64,000 nucleotides of DNA from Erigeron canadensis (taxonomy: Eukaryota; Streptophyta; Magnoliopsida; Asterales; Asteraceae): positions 3,149,513-3,213,512 of the forward strand of contig NC_057762.1 in NCBI RefSeq assembly GCF_010389155.1, in the 5' to 3' direction. The position numbers and the translations under genes are program-made. Shown piece after piece: positions 1 through 11,863 of this stretch; the first letter of the stretch is position 1; every line of letters begins with the position of its first letter. Under the pieces are notes generated by a model. That model was not told the origin of the DNA and searched no databases. It was given only the letters and a program-made list of their open reading frames with translations.

Positions 1-477
1 CCAAAGGTTCAAAGAGAAACTGGTTGCAGTTGGTCAAAAACTAAATGCGAAGAAGCAATGGTGTCGAGATCAAATCGATTATATATAAACCGGGTATTGT
101 ACTGATCTTGAGGCTCAATACTTACTTATTTTCAGGGGAAAATTGATAAGATCAAATTGCTGTGGAACAAATTGCTTGTGCGGTCATCACCTTGGACCAT
201 TTTTTCATAACTGCCAAAGCAGTTTATAAGATGCATAAATAAGTATGTCTTTTAATAATGTGTTCTACGAACTATTACGTTGTATGTTTCTCTTTAATAA
301 GTTTGTAATGTTTTAAAATTATGAATAAACTTCTGTTCGTATTAAATCATCAAGTAGATATATTTCATTAAAATACTTAAAAACATTACAATACTAAAAG
401 ACAATACATGATTCAAACTACTAAAACACACTTAATTAAACTACTAAAAAACACTTCATAATTCGAAACAATTAAAA
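1..477. other. Gene-less left edge
   Basis: AT-rich sequence with no reading frame I can recognise. The first 90 bases look slightly coding-like on the plus strand but are too short to identify. The 3' flank of the Harbinger ORF1 remnant to the right probably starts here, but no terminal repeat was found. Confidence 0.4.
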
Positions 478-846
478 AGGAACCATGATAAGCTCCCAGA
501 AACAGTGTTCGTATCTGAAGCCCCTCTCATGCTTCTCCCGGTATAGCTGTTGCGCCGTTGCATTATATTGCTCATCTGAGCCGGTCCTCTCCTATGCATT
601 CAAGTCCGAGAAAATTGCCTCAAACTGCTTACATTCCTTTCGAATTATGGTCCAATGACCTACTAGTTGAGCATTGCTTCGTGGTCCTTCAGTGGTGTCC
701 TTGTTAAACATTTCAGTAACGTTGTTCCAAAATGATTCGCCGGGATTATTCATTTCACACCTACCCATAACAGAGTCCGGTCTCCTCAACATCCAACACT
801 TCAACAAAAAAAGATCTTCTGATTGAGTTCACCCACTTCTAGACAT
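478..846 (-). pseudogene. PIF/Harbinger ORF1 (Myb/SANT-like) remnant
   Basis: Minus-strand reading from an ATG at 846 gives a SANT/trihelix-type domain: T-x-SEDLFLLKCW, then a FWNNVTEMFNK block and GHWTIIRKECKQF, the spacing of the Myb-like partner protein of plant Harbinger transposons. A later piece (TAQQLYREKHERGFRYEH) matches the region after the SANT domain in that family. The frame is broken by a TGA five codons after the ATG, where the family usually has Trp, and by a TAG near 592-594. In an autonomous element the protein would bind DNA and help the transposase reach the nucleus. No transposase lies beside it, so this is a decayed fragment. Family identity is inferred from motif spacing only. 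Confidence 0.6.
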
Positions 847-1749
847 TGTTAATGGAATGGTTTATGGAAAATGGTTTATAGAATGGTTTGAGGATGATAA
901 AAATGAGTTGAAAGAAATAAGTTGTGATTTGAAATGGTAGTGTGAAGTTGGGAATAAATAGGCGTTTGAAAAAAAAAAACAAGTAGCCGTTAGTTTTAAT
1001 TTTGCATTAAAAAAATATTTTTTTTAGTTATGTAACTAACCATTTTGGGCCCCACTTCTTCTCCTTTTCCGCGTCTAACTTCGGAGGAAACCAACCATAC
1101 GCCAATCGGACGCCACCGGTACTAACAGCGTCTTCCACCGGCCGATGTCGGACGCGGGTGGAAGACATCTATAAGTATAGGCCCAAGTGTAAACTAGTTT
1201 TTTTTTTTTAACAGGTGGCCTTAAATCTGCACTATTTGGAAAACTCTTACTAATATATGTTCAAGATAGTTAGCAATTTTGTCTATGTGTTTTTTAAATT
1301 ATTAATGATGTTAATCTGATTTTTTTTTTAAATGAAATACTTATAAACTTTATATGATAACTAAGTACTTATAAACTTTAAAGATTTGTTTTTCAATTAC
1401 GAACTTACTATCTTTTAAGTTTTGTTTAGTTTTGTCTTTATCGTAATAATACATTAGTATGTTATTCGATTTTTATGTAGTAGTAGTTAGTATAATGTAA
1501 GTCTCCTTCAACTTAAAATCCTAGCTCCGGCTCTGGTTATTAACATGCTTCCGCTACGTACTTTGAATTTAATTTTTGACAATATAAATTTGTCACTCAA
1601 ATCGGGTCGATCACCCGACCCATTTTAAGTTATTTGGTTAATAAAATCCCAACAACGTACACTTGTAATTCTACTAAATGTCTTGATAGCTCCCAAAAGA
1701 CAACTTTACCGCGAAATTCCGCTTTGGTCACTTTTTATGTGAGTGCTAA
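847..1749. other. Gene-less; probable Harbinger flank, then AT-rich spacer
   Basis: The GC-richer stretch at about 1045-1190 (ending in a CTATAAGTATAGGCCC block) may be the 5' end of the element that carried the ORF1 remnant. No matching partner end was located. From 1200 to 1749 the sequence is AT-rich and nothing is recognised. Confidence 0.35.
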
Positions 1750-3088
1750 GAGCACCCCCAATGGTTCTCTTCAATACTACCCAATACAGTGACACATCAG
1801 CAAAACTTTTTCCAATACATTTTCCTCAATTCACACTCAATACTCAATACATCCAATACTAACCAATACACTCCAACATATTTTTTTTCAAACTTTTAAT
1901 AAATAAAACCACAAATATAATTTATAAAATAAACACAAATATTATATATTTTCACTTTTAGTCCCTCAACGGCTAAATAATTCAAAATACCATTTTATTA
2001 ATAAAAATGAGTACATTGAACAGTAACGGCTAGTTTTCAAATTTATAATTTTTCACCTATAAATACCTTCACCCTCTCATCCCACAAACCACACACTATA
2101 ACCACACAACTCAAAATTTCATCAAAATCCACAAACCACACACTATAACCATGAACTTTGAGCGAAGGAGAGCACGAAATGAACCAACCCGTCCTATCGG
2201 ACAACCGCAACCCACCCGAGGCAGAGGACGAGGAAGAGCACGAGGGCAACCTACACGAGGCAGAGCACGAGGCGGACCAACTCGTACCCCTGTTCAGTCG
2301 GCCATTCCACCACCTGTTCAACCACAAGTTCAACCTGGAGGACTACATCCTCGTCGTCTGGATTTCATCATGACAGCGGAATTTTCAACCCGCGTAAACC
2401 TGCAATCAACATACGACTTCACTGATGAAGAATTGAACGAGGTATGGGATTCTACCATGGCTCAAATCGAAAGCGGACAACTTAGGCCATGTGCTCCAGG
2501 GCATAGCCGAATTCACGATGACGGGAGACCCGAAGAATACGAGACTGATCCTGGTGAAGAGTACATCAAAGATTTTCAATCGGAAGATGAAGATTATCAC
2601 TACGAATACCAACGCCGTAATGACGATGACAGTGACATTTCATCGACCGATTTCCTTTATGGCTGACGTTACCCGCCACTCTCTCCTAGTGTTTAATTTT
2701 TATTTAATGTATTTGTGTTAAGTAATGTTTTAATTTCGTGTGATGTGTTTGTGTTAAGTAATGTAATGTTTCGTGATTAATAAATGTAATGTTTCGTGTT
2801 TTAATTGTGTTTTTTTTAATATGTAATGTGTTTGTTTTAATAAAGTAATTTGTTTGTTTAAAAGATTATTTGAATAAAAAAAATATTAAATTCAAAAAAA
2901 AAATATTTTTTTATGCAAACTAGCCGTTAACAAAGGAAAAAAAAAACAAATCAACAAAATCATCAGTATTCACCACCACGAATGCTCCAATACGGAGCCC
3001 AATACACGACCTATATGGTACACACCCAATGGTGTGTACCGTATTCAACGTTGAATACGCCCTCAATACTAGCACATAAGGGGTGCTC
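1750..3088 (+). mobile_element. Non-autonomous PIF/Harbinger element, 1,339 bp
   Basis: The ends are GAGCACCCC at 1750 and GGGGTGCTC at 3088, a perfect 9-bp terminal inverted repeat flanked on both sides by the trinucleotide TAA (1747-1749 and 3089-3091). A TAA/TTA target duplication is the hallmark of PIF/Harbinger. Both subterminal regions contain an AATGG-like motif. No transposase is inside, so movement would need an enzyme in trans. It carries one intact ORF with an upstream TATA-like box. Confidence 0.85.
2151..2666 (+). CDS. 171-aa RG-rich/acidic protein carried by Harbinger element
   Basis: Unrecognised protein, open for 171 codons inside the Harbinger element. Residues about 5-50 are basic and Arg/Gly/Pro-rich with repeated TRGR(A/G)RG motifs, an RGG-like RNA- or DNA-binding composition. 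The C-terminal 60 residues are strongly acidic (runs of E and D) and end in DFLYG. The context looks like a gene: a CTATAAATA box at 2057-2065, and a duplicated 20-bp leader motif (CACAAACCACACACTATAACC type) just before the ATG. The ATG at 2151 is the first in this frame. Overlapping frames on both strands are shadows. It could be a captured host fragment or a diverged accessory ORF of the transposon. No catalytic motif is visible. Confidence 0.5.
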   Translation: MNFERRRARNEPTRPIGQPQPTRGRGRGRARGQPTRGRARGGPTRTPVQSAIPPPVQPQVQPGGLHPRRLDFIMTAEFSTRVNLQSTYDFTDEELNEVWDSTMAQIESGQLRPCAPGHSRIHDDGRPEEYETDPGEEYIKDFQSEDEDYHYEYQRRNDDDSDISSTDFLYG

Positions 3089-3091
3089 TAA

Positions 3092-5107
3092 CAACTGGGA
3101 AAAACTTCGTTAGAAAACTTGAAGTTGAAAAATAGCTTGCTCGTGAAGGTATCAACTGTCACCAAAATGAATGATTGTTGCTTATTTTTTTATTAGTTTA
3201 TTATATAATTGTTCTAAAATTCGTTTTATCGAATTATAAGTGGTAACGTTACGTTTTTTTTTCATATTTTTGTAGTTTATTATATAATTGTTGTAAAATT
3301 AAATTAAATCTAAATTACATAAAAAAAAAATTGAAAAAAAAAATCCAAAGTATATATATTCTCATTATCCACTTTTATAGACTACAATAAAATCATACAT
3401 TTTCATAATAATATTCTTTCTCTAATTCTAATACTTTTAACTTTGAAAAATCATTCAAATTCTCAAAAAAACTCTTTATTAATACACCCTATAAATATGG
3501 AAAGTGAAGCTTGAAAACAAGTGGTTCTTTTCAAAATCATAAACATTATTAATGGGTCAGACTCATTAACATTATTTATAATATCTTAAAATAGATTTAA
3601 ATAAAAGAAATATTAATTAAAAACATTATTATTTCTTAAAAAAAATAGTTTTGTTAGGATTGTGAATGGGAGTGTAAGAATTGGTTTTAGTTAGATTGGG
3701 TGGATGTAAGAGAGAAACTAGTTTTTTAATGAATAGTGTTAACAGGTCGGGTTGTAAATGAGGATGACCTAACAGAAGTTTTCTTTTTTTTTTTCTTTCT
3801 TTATTATTTTAAAGTTTCCCCATAACTACTAGTAATTGAGAAAGTTAAGTACTACGTACTAATGGAAACATCAATTGATGAATTTGCTTTTGTTTTCCGC
3901 TAGCTAATCAAGTCTGGTTTAATTTGGACCGTTTGATTAAATGTTTTAAACCAAAAAAAATATAGAAATATGTATGTAATTTATTATCGATACATTATAA
4001 TTTTATATGGAGATAACAACATACTTATAAAGATGAACATTATTAGATAAAACCGATTTTAACTACCATAAAATCAATGGTATATATATGGAATTAAAAA
4101 TAAAGAGTTAGGATACGGTCGATCATTTTTCATATTAATTAAAAAATTTAAGGTTAAAAAAGTAATATGAAAAAAAGGAGATGACATAGGGACTAATATA
4201 AAAATAGTTTTGAAAGAAAAGATAAAATATAATGACATTGTTATGAATTCTTTATTATGGCTATCCACATTCCATAACTCATAACCTTTCTTATTGTATT
4301 TATTTATGTATGTATTAAGTGTATTAATGTTATGAAGATTATATATAGTGGCTAATGCATGTTGAATAAGGGATCAATGGAAATCAACTTCTCTATTCTT
4401 CCTATTTTGTTTTCTTCATTGTTATCTTTCTTTAGTTTATAACAGACATTATATACTTCTAGAAAATAGCTTTAAAAAATGTTGGCATGCCATATAGCAA
4501 AAATACTTCTAAAAACAATTTTGTTTTATTTGATATCGAATCACTCCATTTGTCCTATTTTGTTTTTTTATTTTTTATTTTTAAATAAAAAGGAAAAAGA
4601 AAAAAAAAAAGAATGAAAAGTAAGTGACATTTTAAGATATTTGTAAGCAATAACTATAAACCAATGTCAAATTTATCCTCTTATGTAAATCAAACTTAAT
4701 GTGAAAAGTAGTAACGATGGAAACTAAAAGAAACGTATAATAATAATTATTGATATATGGAAGAAAAATGAACGTATTTTGATAAATATATATAGGCAAA
4801 ATCTTATAATTAACAAACAAAATGTTGACAATATATACAATCAAAATGGAACGAACAGAGTACATAACAAAATAAACTAATATCATCATTTAATTTATCG
4901 ATCAATAAACCTAGCTAGCTACACTTCACATAACAACTAACAAGTAACGACCCATATATAATTACAATTAGGAATTCTAGGAAACACTCTATTTACAATT
5001 ACACTCTTCCTAGAACACCCTTATATATTAAGAAAGCGCGTACAATATGATACAAAGAAAAAGTATTAATTGGAGATAACTAAAACTGTCCAAATTAGTC
5101 ATTTTCA
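3092..5107. other. Gene-less AT-rich intergenic region
   Basis: Low-complexity A/T tracts with short frames that have no family resemblance. It lies downstream of the LOG gene, whose 3' UTR probably runs into 4.9-5.1 kb. No transposon ends were recognised. Confidence 0.5.
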
Positions 5108-7588
5108 TCATCTGGCTAACTCAGAGTGCAAAGATGCATTTAGCTCCACTTGTTCAGCCTCCCATCTTGCCTTTGCTACCACTCCATCATGCATCGGTAC
5201 GTAATCCTACACATCACAATTTTTACAATCGCATTAGCCTTTTGTGCATATATACTACGTGTAAAATACTAATTCACATATATATGTGCTTTAGAAAGTC
5301 AAGCTTTTATCTAGTAATTTGGGCTTTAGCGACTTTATTAAGTTCCATTTTGAGATTATGAATGTAGTTTAGGCCTTTTTCAACATTACCCATTCTTTAT
5401 TTAATTTATTGAGTAATTTAAATTTAAACAAGCTATTATAAATGATGTTAACTAAATCATGATATAAATATACCCTGATATATCTACCTATAATGAAACT
5501 TTATAGATAATTATAACTAAGCAAGATTTTCCTTTAATATATATGCTGTCGGGCATTTAGACGAACTATTAGGAGGTTTTCCTCCTATTAGGTATTGGCT
5601 GATGGAGCTTTATAGCGTTGAACTCGGTTAAGATTACAAAGTCTAGACCATCTGTTGTAATATTCCATCCGCGCCTTTAAATAAAAAGAAAATTAGATAT
5701 ATTAACTAATTGAAGTTACCGTTTGAGACAATATTAAGTATACCTCGAGTTTTTGTACAAGATCTTTTGCGTTTGGTGCAGAAACGATAATGTGACGCTG
5801 AGCTGGCATAATGAACCCATCATCCACTGCCTTGTCAATGAAGGTAAGCAGCGAGTTGTAGTAACCATCCACATTCAACAAGCCCACCTAACCATTGACC
5901 AATTTTTCAACACTATGCATTATTATTTTATCTGGACCGCACGACCAAAAGGAATAATTTAATTTGTTTCTAGATTTGGAAAAACATAGGAAGTTGAGGG
6001 GTTGTTTGGTTACTTACTGGCTTGTCATGAATTCCAAGCTGGGCCCATGTTATGACCTCTAATAATTCCTCCAATGTTCCATATCCACCTACATATATTT
6101 ATTTCCCAGAAATGGAATAACAACTTAGATTAATCATAATTATTCTTAAAGTTAAGACTCTTTGATTGTGACATACTTTTAAATATATCAACATTATTAT
6201 ATCATATTTTTAGATAAACTAAGAAGAGAAACTGGTTTTGTTCTCTCAAGTGTGACACTTACAAGCTATTAAAAAATATACATATATACATAAATAAAAC
6301 ACTACTACAAAACATGGTTTTTTACACAGTTAAAACATGCCTTTTTACACAGTTTTGCTTTTGTGTAAAAGAGTAGTGTAACTGATAATTACCTTTTTTA
6401 CACATTTTTCAATAAATCTAGCTTTTTTCCACAGTTAAAAGTACTAATATCGTAGTAGTTAAAAGTACTAATATCGTTGTCACATATTTGATAGAATTAT
6501 ACATGTATACATCAATATTTGACTTTGCACAGTATAAAACTGTTGTGTCGATCTTATATTATATATACTAATCAAAAGATGTGATAAGTTTATTATTTCT
6601 GATTAAAATATATAAATAAATTCTCTTCTATCAACAAACTAAAAACATACTTTAACTAATTTAAAAAAAAAAACTGAAAAATGTGTATGATATGTTATAA
6701 TCTTTAACATTATCTAGGTAATACTTAACTTTTTTTTCTAATAAAACGTAAAGAATCAAAAAACAGTGTTTGTGGACCAGGTTCATTTTTATTCCAAAAA
6801 TATCTATTCAACTCTAATAAAAAATAGCTAAGTTTAATAATAGCTAACATAGTATTTTATTTATTCTAACTTGATTAAACTAGAATTAGGACCTGGTAAT
6901 GCAATGAAGCAATCAGAATGACGAGCCATCTCAGCTTTCCTCTGATGCATATTAGACACTGCTTTTAGTTCTCCTATTGTTTCACCTGTTATCTGTAAAT
7001 TATATTATATAAAAGTTGTTACAAAATATTAAAACTATAGCACTTTTTACACAAATAACTTTTGATGTATTTATATACATACCTCTTTGCACATTAGAGT
7101 CTTGGGAATAATCCTAAGAAGGAAAATAGAAAAAAGTTAATTTCGAAAAAGAAGAAAAAAGTTTTAGCGACATATGACAGATGTTGTTACTAATATCTTA
7201 CTACATGCATTAAATGATATTAACGAACGATTGTCGGTATTAAAATCCTATTAATATATATATAAAAAAATAAATATAGATATAAACATGTAGTATTACC
7301 CTAAAACATGGCCACCACCTTTATGAACCTCTTGTGCAACCAATCCCATTAACCCCACACTCCCTCCACCATAAACAAGATCCAGTTTCTTTTTGACCTT
7401 CAAGAATAAAACCATAATATATCAATATATACATACATAGATTGATAGATACACATATTTGTACACACATAAATACATACCAATTCTTGGCCTAAAGCAA
7501 GAGCAGCATCTTTATAACAGTCTCTTTTGCCAGCACTACTACCACAAAAAACACAAACACTTTTAAATCTTGATCTTGTTACCTCCAT
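5108..7588 (-). CDS. LOG: Cytokinin riboside 5'-monophosphate phosphoribohydrolase (LOG), 7 exons
   Basis: Releases active cytokinin bases from their riboside 5'-monophosphates in one step; LOG enzymes act in the cytosol/nucleus. My exons: 7481-7588, 7300-7397, 7083-7113, 6893-6992, 6018-6088, 5744-5887 and 5108-5206. All have GT/AG borders and compatible phases, and together give 651 nt (216 aa), the usual LOG length. Family motifs are present: [12 protein letters not shown] near the N-terminus, GGGSVGLMG at about 46-54, and the signature PGGYGTLEE at about 112-120 split by an intron. The last exon encodes [15 protein letters not shown] before TGA. The 36-codon first exon starts [11 protein letters not shown], as in other family members. 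No frameshift or stop was seen. Intron 4 (about 0.8 kb) holds a small CACTA remnant. The LOG number (LOG1-8) cannot be assigned by eye. Confidence 0.93.
6300..6460. mobile_element. Mini CACTA (En/Spm) remnant in LOG intron 4
   Basis: Begins CACTACTACAAAA, a typical CACTA terminus. It contains repeated TTTTTACACAGTT subterminal-like motifs and ends in CGTAGTAGTT, an imperfect inverted match to the start. AAA on each side could be the 3-bp target duplication but sits in A-rich sequence. A 23-bp direct repeat (AGTTAAAAGTACTAATATCG) overlaps its right end. Confidence 0.5.
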
Positions 7589-7736
7589 ATATATTTATCT
7601 TATGGTTCTTATTATTCTTCCAATGTTTTTGGGACTTGATTTTCTATGAATGTGATGACTTGATTTTCTATGAATGTGATGGTGATATGTGGTAAGTAAG
7701 TTGGAAATAACAAAGGAATAATGGATGGTGGGTTGG

Positions 7737-7745
7737 TTTATATAA
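7737..7745 (-). promoter_or_regulatory. Putative TATA box of LOG gene
   Basis: On the minus strand this reads TTATATAAA, about 150 bases before the LOG start codon, a suitable distance for a plant core promoter and short 5' UTR. No other TATA-like run lies between it and the ATG. Confidence 0.45.
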
Positions 7746-8334
7746 GGATTGAATGACCAAATAACGATAATTAATGGATGACCCTTGAAATTATATTGGG
7801 CCACGTAGACATAGAGTAATAGGTAATTTCACTTGATGCCTCAACGCAAAGACTCAACAATTAACGCCACATCAGCAAATCACTTACCAAAGACCAATCC
7901 CTTAAACAGCTAATTGTTATGACTAGTTTAAGACCCAAATTTTATACCACTAATCAGTGAAACATCTCACATAACCACAATTATTCAACAAGTCTTTGCA
8001 AAAACGAATCACCTAAAAATGAGTGAGAAATGAGTCACACTTGACACTGTTGACACGTTCATGAAGGATGGACGAGTGAGGCTCGAGTCTATAACAGAGG
8101 CGTAGTGGATACCCTAAGTAAATGCATGACCGTTCAACCCATCGCTTATTAAACATTGTCATGTCATTGTCACTTTTTCACCACCACCATCAACTTTTAG
8201 TTTGACCCCTTATTTATATATTCTAAAACACACTAATATAGTTCATTACTATTTATAATAAATAATAATAATTATATTTTTTTTTGCCTATCTCAAGAAA
8301 AATCTTGTTAGCATTTTCAGTATGAATTTTGTTA
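7746..8334. other. Gene-less spacer upstream of LOG
   Basis: Probably the proximal promoter of LOG. No recognised cis-element beyond the TATA box, and no coding potential. Confidence 0.4.
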
Positions 8335-10186
8335 GGGTGAGAGGAGTCATGTAGTGATTTTTCACAACTCTCCCAAGTCCCACCAATCACATCTCTTCAA
8401 CTAATTTTACCTTTTCAACCCCCAACCAACCTTCCAAACTTATTTCTTAGGCATTCATCACTTTATCAACCCTTCCAAAACAAATTTTATTTTCTTTTCC
8501 ATTTAATGTACTCGTACCTTTATACTAAAAATTTAAAACATTTTGTTAAAATAAACTAAACATTACATAACCATAAACATAATTCAAAACTAGATAAACA
8601 TAATTTAAAAAAACTAAATACACGATAATTTTGTAAAATGAAGATACCTAAATCAATGCCTCGATCGGTGGTGGCTGCCCATTTGGGTTGTCAAGGTATG
8701 CTAAGTCCAAACCCGATACGTGCGCTGCAGATCATACCAGAGGCGATGATGGACTTCTTCGTCATGTAACTCCCTCAGCACATTCCGGTCATAAACAATA
8801 GGGGCAGGTGGATCCATAATACGAACAGGTGATATTGCCCTCCCGTCATCTTTTATTATCATGTTGTGCAATATACTACATGTGGCAACGATGTTCCCAA
8901 TCTTTACCTTTGTCGTGAACCGGAGGGGACGCTCCAAAATCTTCCATTTCCCTTTGAGAACACGAAAACCCGGTCAACATCCTTTCTTGCCGCCTCTTGG
9001 AGTCTTTTGAACTTCTTTTCATCCTCTTCGACTGGATGGGGATATGACTTAACAAACGTAGACCACCTAGGATATATTTCATCGATAAGGTAATATCCAT
9101 GCTTGTAATTTCGTCCATTTACGCTAAATGAACTGTCTGGTGCAGATCCATTACGATAGGAATTAAACAATGGCGACTGATTCAAAACTTTGACATCGTT
9201 GTTTGATCCAGCAGGACCAAAAAACGAATGCCAAATCCACAAGTCGTAAGAAGCAACACACTCAATCATAATAGTTGGCATCTTATGATCACTCCTCGTG
9301 TATTGCCCTCTTAAGTATTTAGGACACTTAGACCATTTGATGTGTGTACAATCAAGAGTACCAAGCATTCCTGGAATGTGGTGTCCTTCTTCATGCGCTT
9401 GTGTGATGAAAGCAACATCGTGAGATGTCGGCTTACGTAAAAACTCCAGTTTGTATAAATCAATGACCGCATCACAAAAATACTCGAGGCTCTCACGTGA
9501 TGTTCTTTCCGCAATGTATAAATTCTCATCATACGCGACTGGAGGGTCACCCGTGGACAATTGTTTGATTGCCGATGTGCATTTTTGTAGAGCTGTGAAG
9601 CTTCTTTTTCCCCGAGCATCATATCGTGTTTGAAAGTACTCGAACCTAGCTTCAATATTAACAATCTTTAAAAACAACATTTTGCTCATGCGAAAACGAT
9701 GACGGAAAAATGGCTCGTCGAATGGAGTCTTCAACAAAGTAGTCGCGCATTAGCCTATCGTGCGCGTCTGCCCGATCTCGGTCGATGTACCTACGGGTGT
9801 TGTTAGAGCTTCCGGTGTCTTCGTACGCGTCTAAAACCGTTAGGAAAAACTGAAAAGTGCTCCCGTTTGATGAGTCGGAAAGAGAAGGGGGAACACAATA
9901 CGAAGACGATTCAGAAGATGAATCCATTTTGTGATAAAATTGAGATGTTTGGGATGAAAGTTTTGTATAAAAAGTGTGTGTAAAATGTATATTTAGTTGT
10001 TTGTGGTTGATTGTACGAAGATAAATGAGTTTAAATAAGAAAAAGTTTTTCTTTTTATAACTGTTGCATTCAAAACCATAGGCCCCCTTTTTTCTGACCG
10101 TTCAACGGTCACTTCTTTCCCTCAAAGTCTTCAACCCGCGGCTGGATATAGCTCGATCATACACTTCGAAATGTGTGAACTCTCCC
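8335..10186 (-). mobile_element. PIF/Harbinger element with dead transposase
   Basis: Candidate ends are GGGTGAGAGG at 8335 and CTCTCCC at 10186, an imperfect inverted repeat next to TTA (left) and TAA (right). These are the TWA target type but do not match exactly in direct orientation, so the borders are tentative. The interior carries the transposase remnant on the minus strand; an ORF1/Myb partner is not present. Confidence 0.55.
8700..9927 (-). pseudogene. PIF/Harbinger transposase (DDE_Tnp_4-like), frameshifted
   Basis: Nuclease of the HARBI1/plant-transposon type, which would cut and join element ends. The minus strand starts with a Ser-rich leader at 9927 (MDSSSESSSY), then FFRHRFRMSK, the DDE core with LGTLDCTHIKW (first Asp) and GSNNDVKVLN (second Asp), YYLIDEIYPRW, and a tail SILHNMII. 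Two single-base losses break it: one near 9727-9735 (leader out of frame with the core) and one near 8955-8965 (core out of frame with the tail). At the usual third catalytic site, where the family has VER, the sequence reads VDR, so the Glu appears replaced by Asp. It is therefore inactive by at least two criteria. Confidence 0.88.
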
Positions 10187-10677
10187 TAATATAGCTCCTT
10201 TTATTCTTTCAAAGTTGCTTGCATAATGGGGTCGTGTTCGACTAGCTAATTGTCGATGGCCTTTAAACCCAGACGTTAATGCGCAAAATTGTTTGGATTT
10301 GACCTCAATTTTTATATTTTCCATTTAAGAAATAGAAATTCTTCATATGTAGTTTGTTTTGGTGAAGTTTAGCTAGTAAAGTTTATGTATATTCGTTTCC
10401 AAAAACCTTTGGCATCTTTCCTTATCCCAAAGTTGGCTCATGATGGTCACACAAACGTGACTATTTTTTTTTCTTTTTTTTTTTTAACTTATGGTGTTGA
10501 AAAATAAATGATGGTATTGAACATTATGTTCAAATACGTATGATATTAGTGGGAATTTTTTGTTATTCAGAGAATTGATAAATCTATACAAATATCATAT
10601 ACATATTTATAAAGTGTTCTGGCATGAAACTTAAATTATTAAGTATGGTGACAAATTCAATATTACTACATCATATA
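10187..10677. other. Gene-less spacer
   Basis: No coding potential or repeat ends recognised between the Harbinger element and segment copy A. Confidence 0.4.
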
Positions 10678-11470
10678 TACATATTATTAGCTACATGAGC
10701 TAAGAATCAAGGATGGTGACAAATTCATAATATCATTCACAGGGCTATCCAATGTACTGAAATAGTTATCTTAAGAAGTAGGCAATCACAAAATTCCCAA
10801 AACAACGTCAAAATTGATGCGAAATTACAAACCTGCATCCGACACCACCCTACAAAGCACTCAAAATCAAAATAGTGCAAACATTAAAAGTTAAAAGGTA
10901 CAATTGTAAAAAGAAAATGAAACTAAGAAATTTACAACTCTTCTATTCTAAAAAATAATTACAGTATAAGTCGATAGAAAAAATTTCATTAGAGGGAGAA
11001 TTTGGGTCTGGAAATGGGCCAAGATTAGGCTCATATAAACCCAAATTTTGAGCATATATTACTAAACCATTAAAGTCGATGTATAGTTAGCCCATTTGAT
11101 AAAGATTCATGCCTCTAGAATTGAAGATTTAATCCCTGACATGTGGTAATAAGCAGAGTACGTGTTAACCTTTGCATTTGATAAAGACATAAAAGTAGAG
11201 AGAGTGAGAGACAACCATACAGGTAGCACACGGTTTATATAAACCGCACTGGGTTTCCAAACTTATTTTTAATACAATACAAATTCAAAGGAAATATTAA
11301 GGAGACAGGGCAAATATTTTTGTGAGTTTAATGGGCTATCAAGCCTTGGGCTCCTAATTGTTGAATGGGCCAGAAAGTGTAACTATAAAACTTATCATTT
11401 TAATTTTGGGCTACTTACCAACCCAACATCAAAAACTTTTATACTTGGATGATGTTTACATTATTTTGGT

Positions 11471-11568
11471 TGGATGATGTTGCTCTCACAAACCATTAAA
11501 ATCATGAGGGGCTTTTTGACATGTGTAGAAAATGATTTAAGTGAGTTTGTGAGAGCAACATCATCCAA
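11471..11568. repeat. Perfect 24-bp-arm hairpin element (98 bp)
   Basis: Arm TTGGATGATGTTGCTCTCAC plus four more bases at 11471-11494 is repeated as its exact reverse complement at 11545-11568, with a 50-bp loop. It is absent from copies B and C. Flanks on both sides carry a similar GATGATGTT-ACATTAT motif, which could be an unusually long target duplication. Confidence 0.7.
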
Positions 11569-11833
11569 CAAAGATGATGTTAACATTATAAATCATTTTC
11601 CCTTAATTATATGGAACTTATATAATATACTTAGTAGTATATACAACAACAACCGAACATACACTTTGAGTACATTAACTAAGTTATATTTAGATCTTTA
11701 TAACTATTATCATTACATATAAATTAATAACTATAACTAGTTATCATATAAATTGTATTACCGATTGATGTTATCACTTTGATATTTTTATATGTTCTTG
11801 TTTTACGGTTTGTTATTTGCTAATATGTTAACA

Positions 11834-11863
11834 CCCGCGGCAAAGTGCGGGTTCAAATACTAG
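11834..11863 (+). mobile_element. Helitron 3' terminus (CTAG type)
   Basis: CCCGCGGCAAAGTGCGGG can form a short subterminal hairpin, followed 9 bases later by CTAG and then T, the canonical plant Helitron 3' end. The 5' end was not found; the inserted part would lie between about 11.16 kb and here, where copy A has no counterpart in copy B. Confidence 0.7.

Noticed and set aside
2043..2333. 96-codon minus-strand frame (Ser/Cys-rich) and 71-codon plus-strand frame at 2158
   Set aside because: Both overlap the RG-rich ORF of the Harbinger element; composition is the antisense or shifted reading of its Arg/Gly codons.
5555..5600. TAGGAGG-TTTT-CCTCCTA hairpin as a terminator
   Set aside because: Only 7 bp of stem in an intron of LOG; rho-independent terminators do not apply in this setting.
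9311..9664. 117-codon minus-strand frame
   Set aside because: Shifted frame of the Harbinger transposase core; it has no motif of its own.
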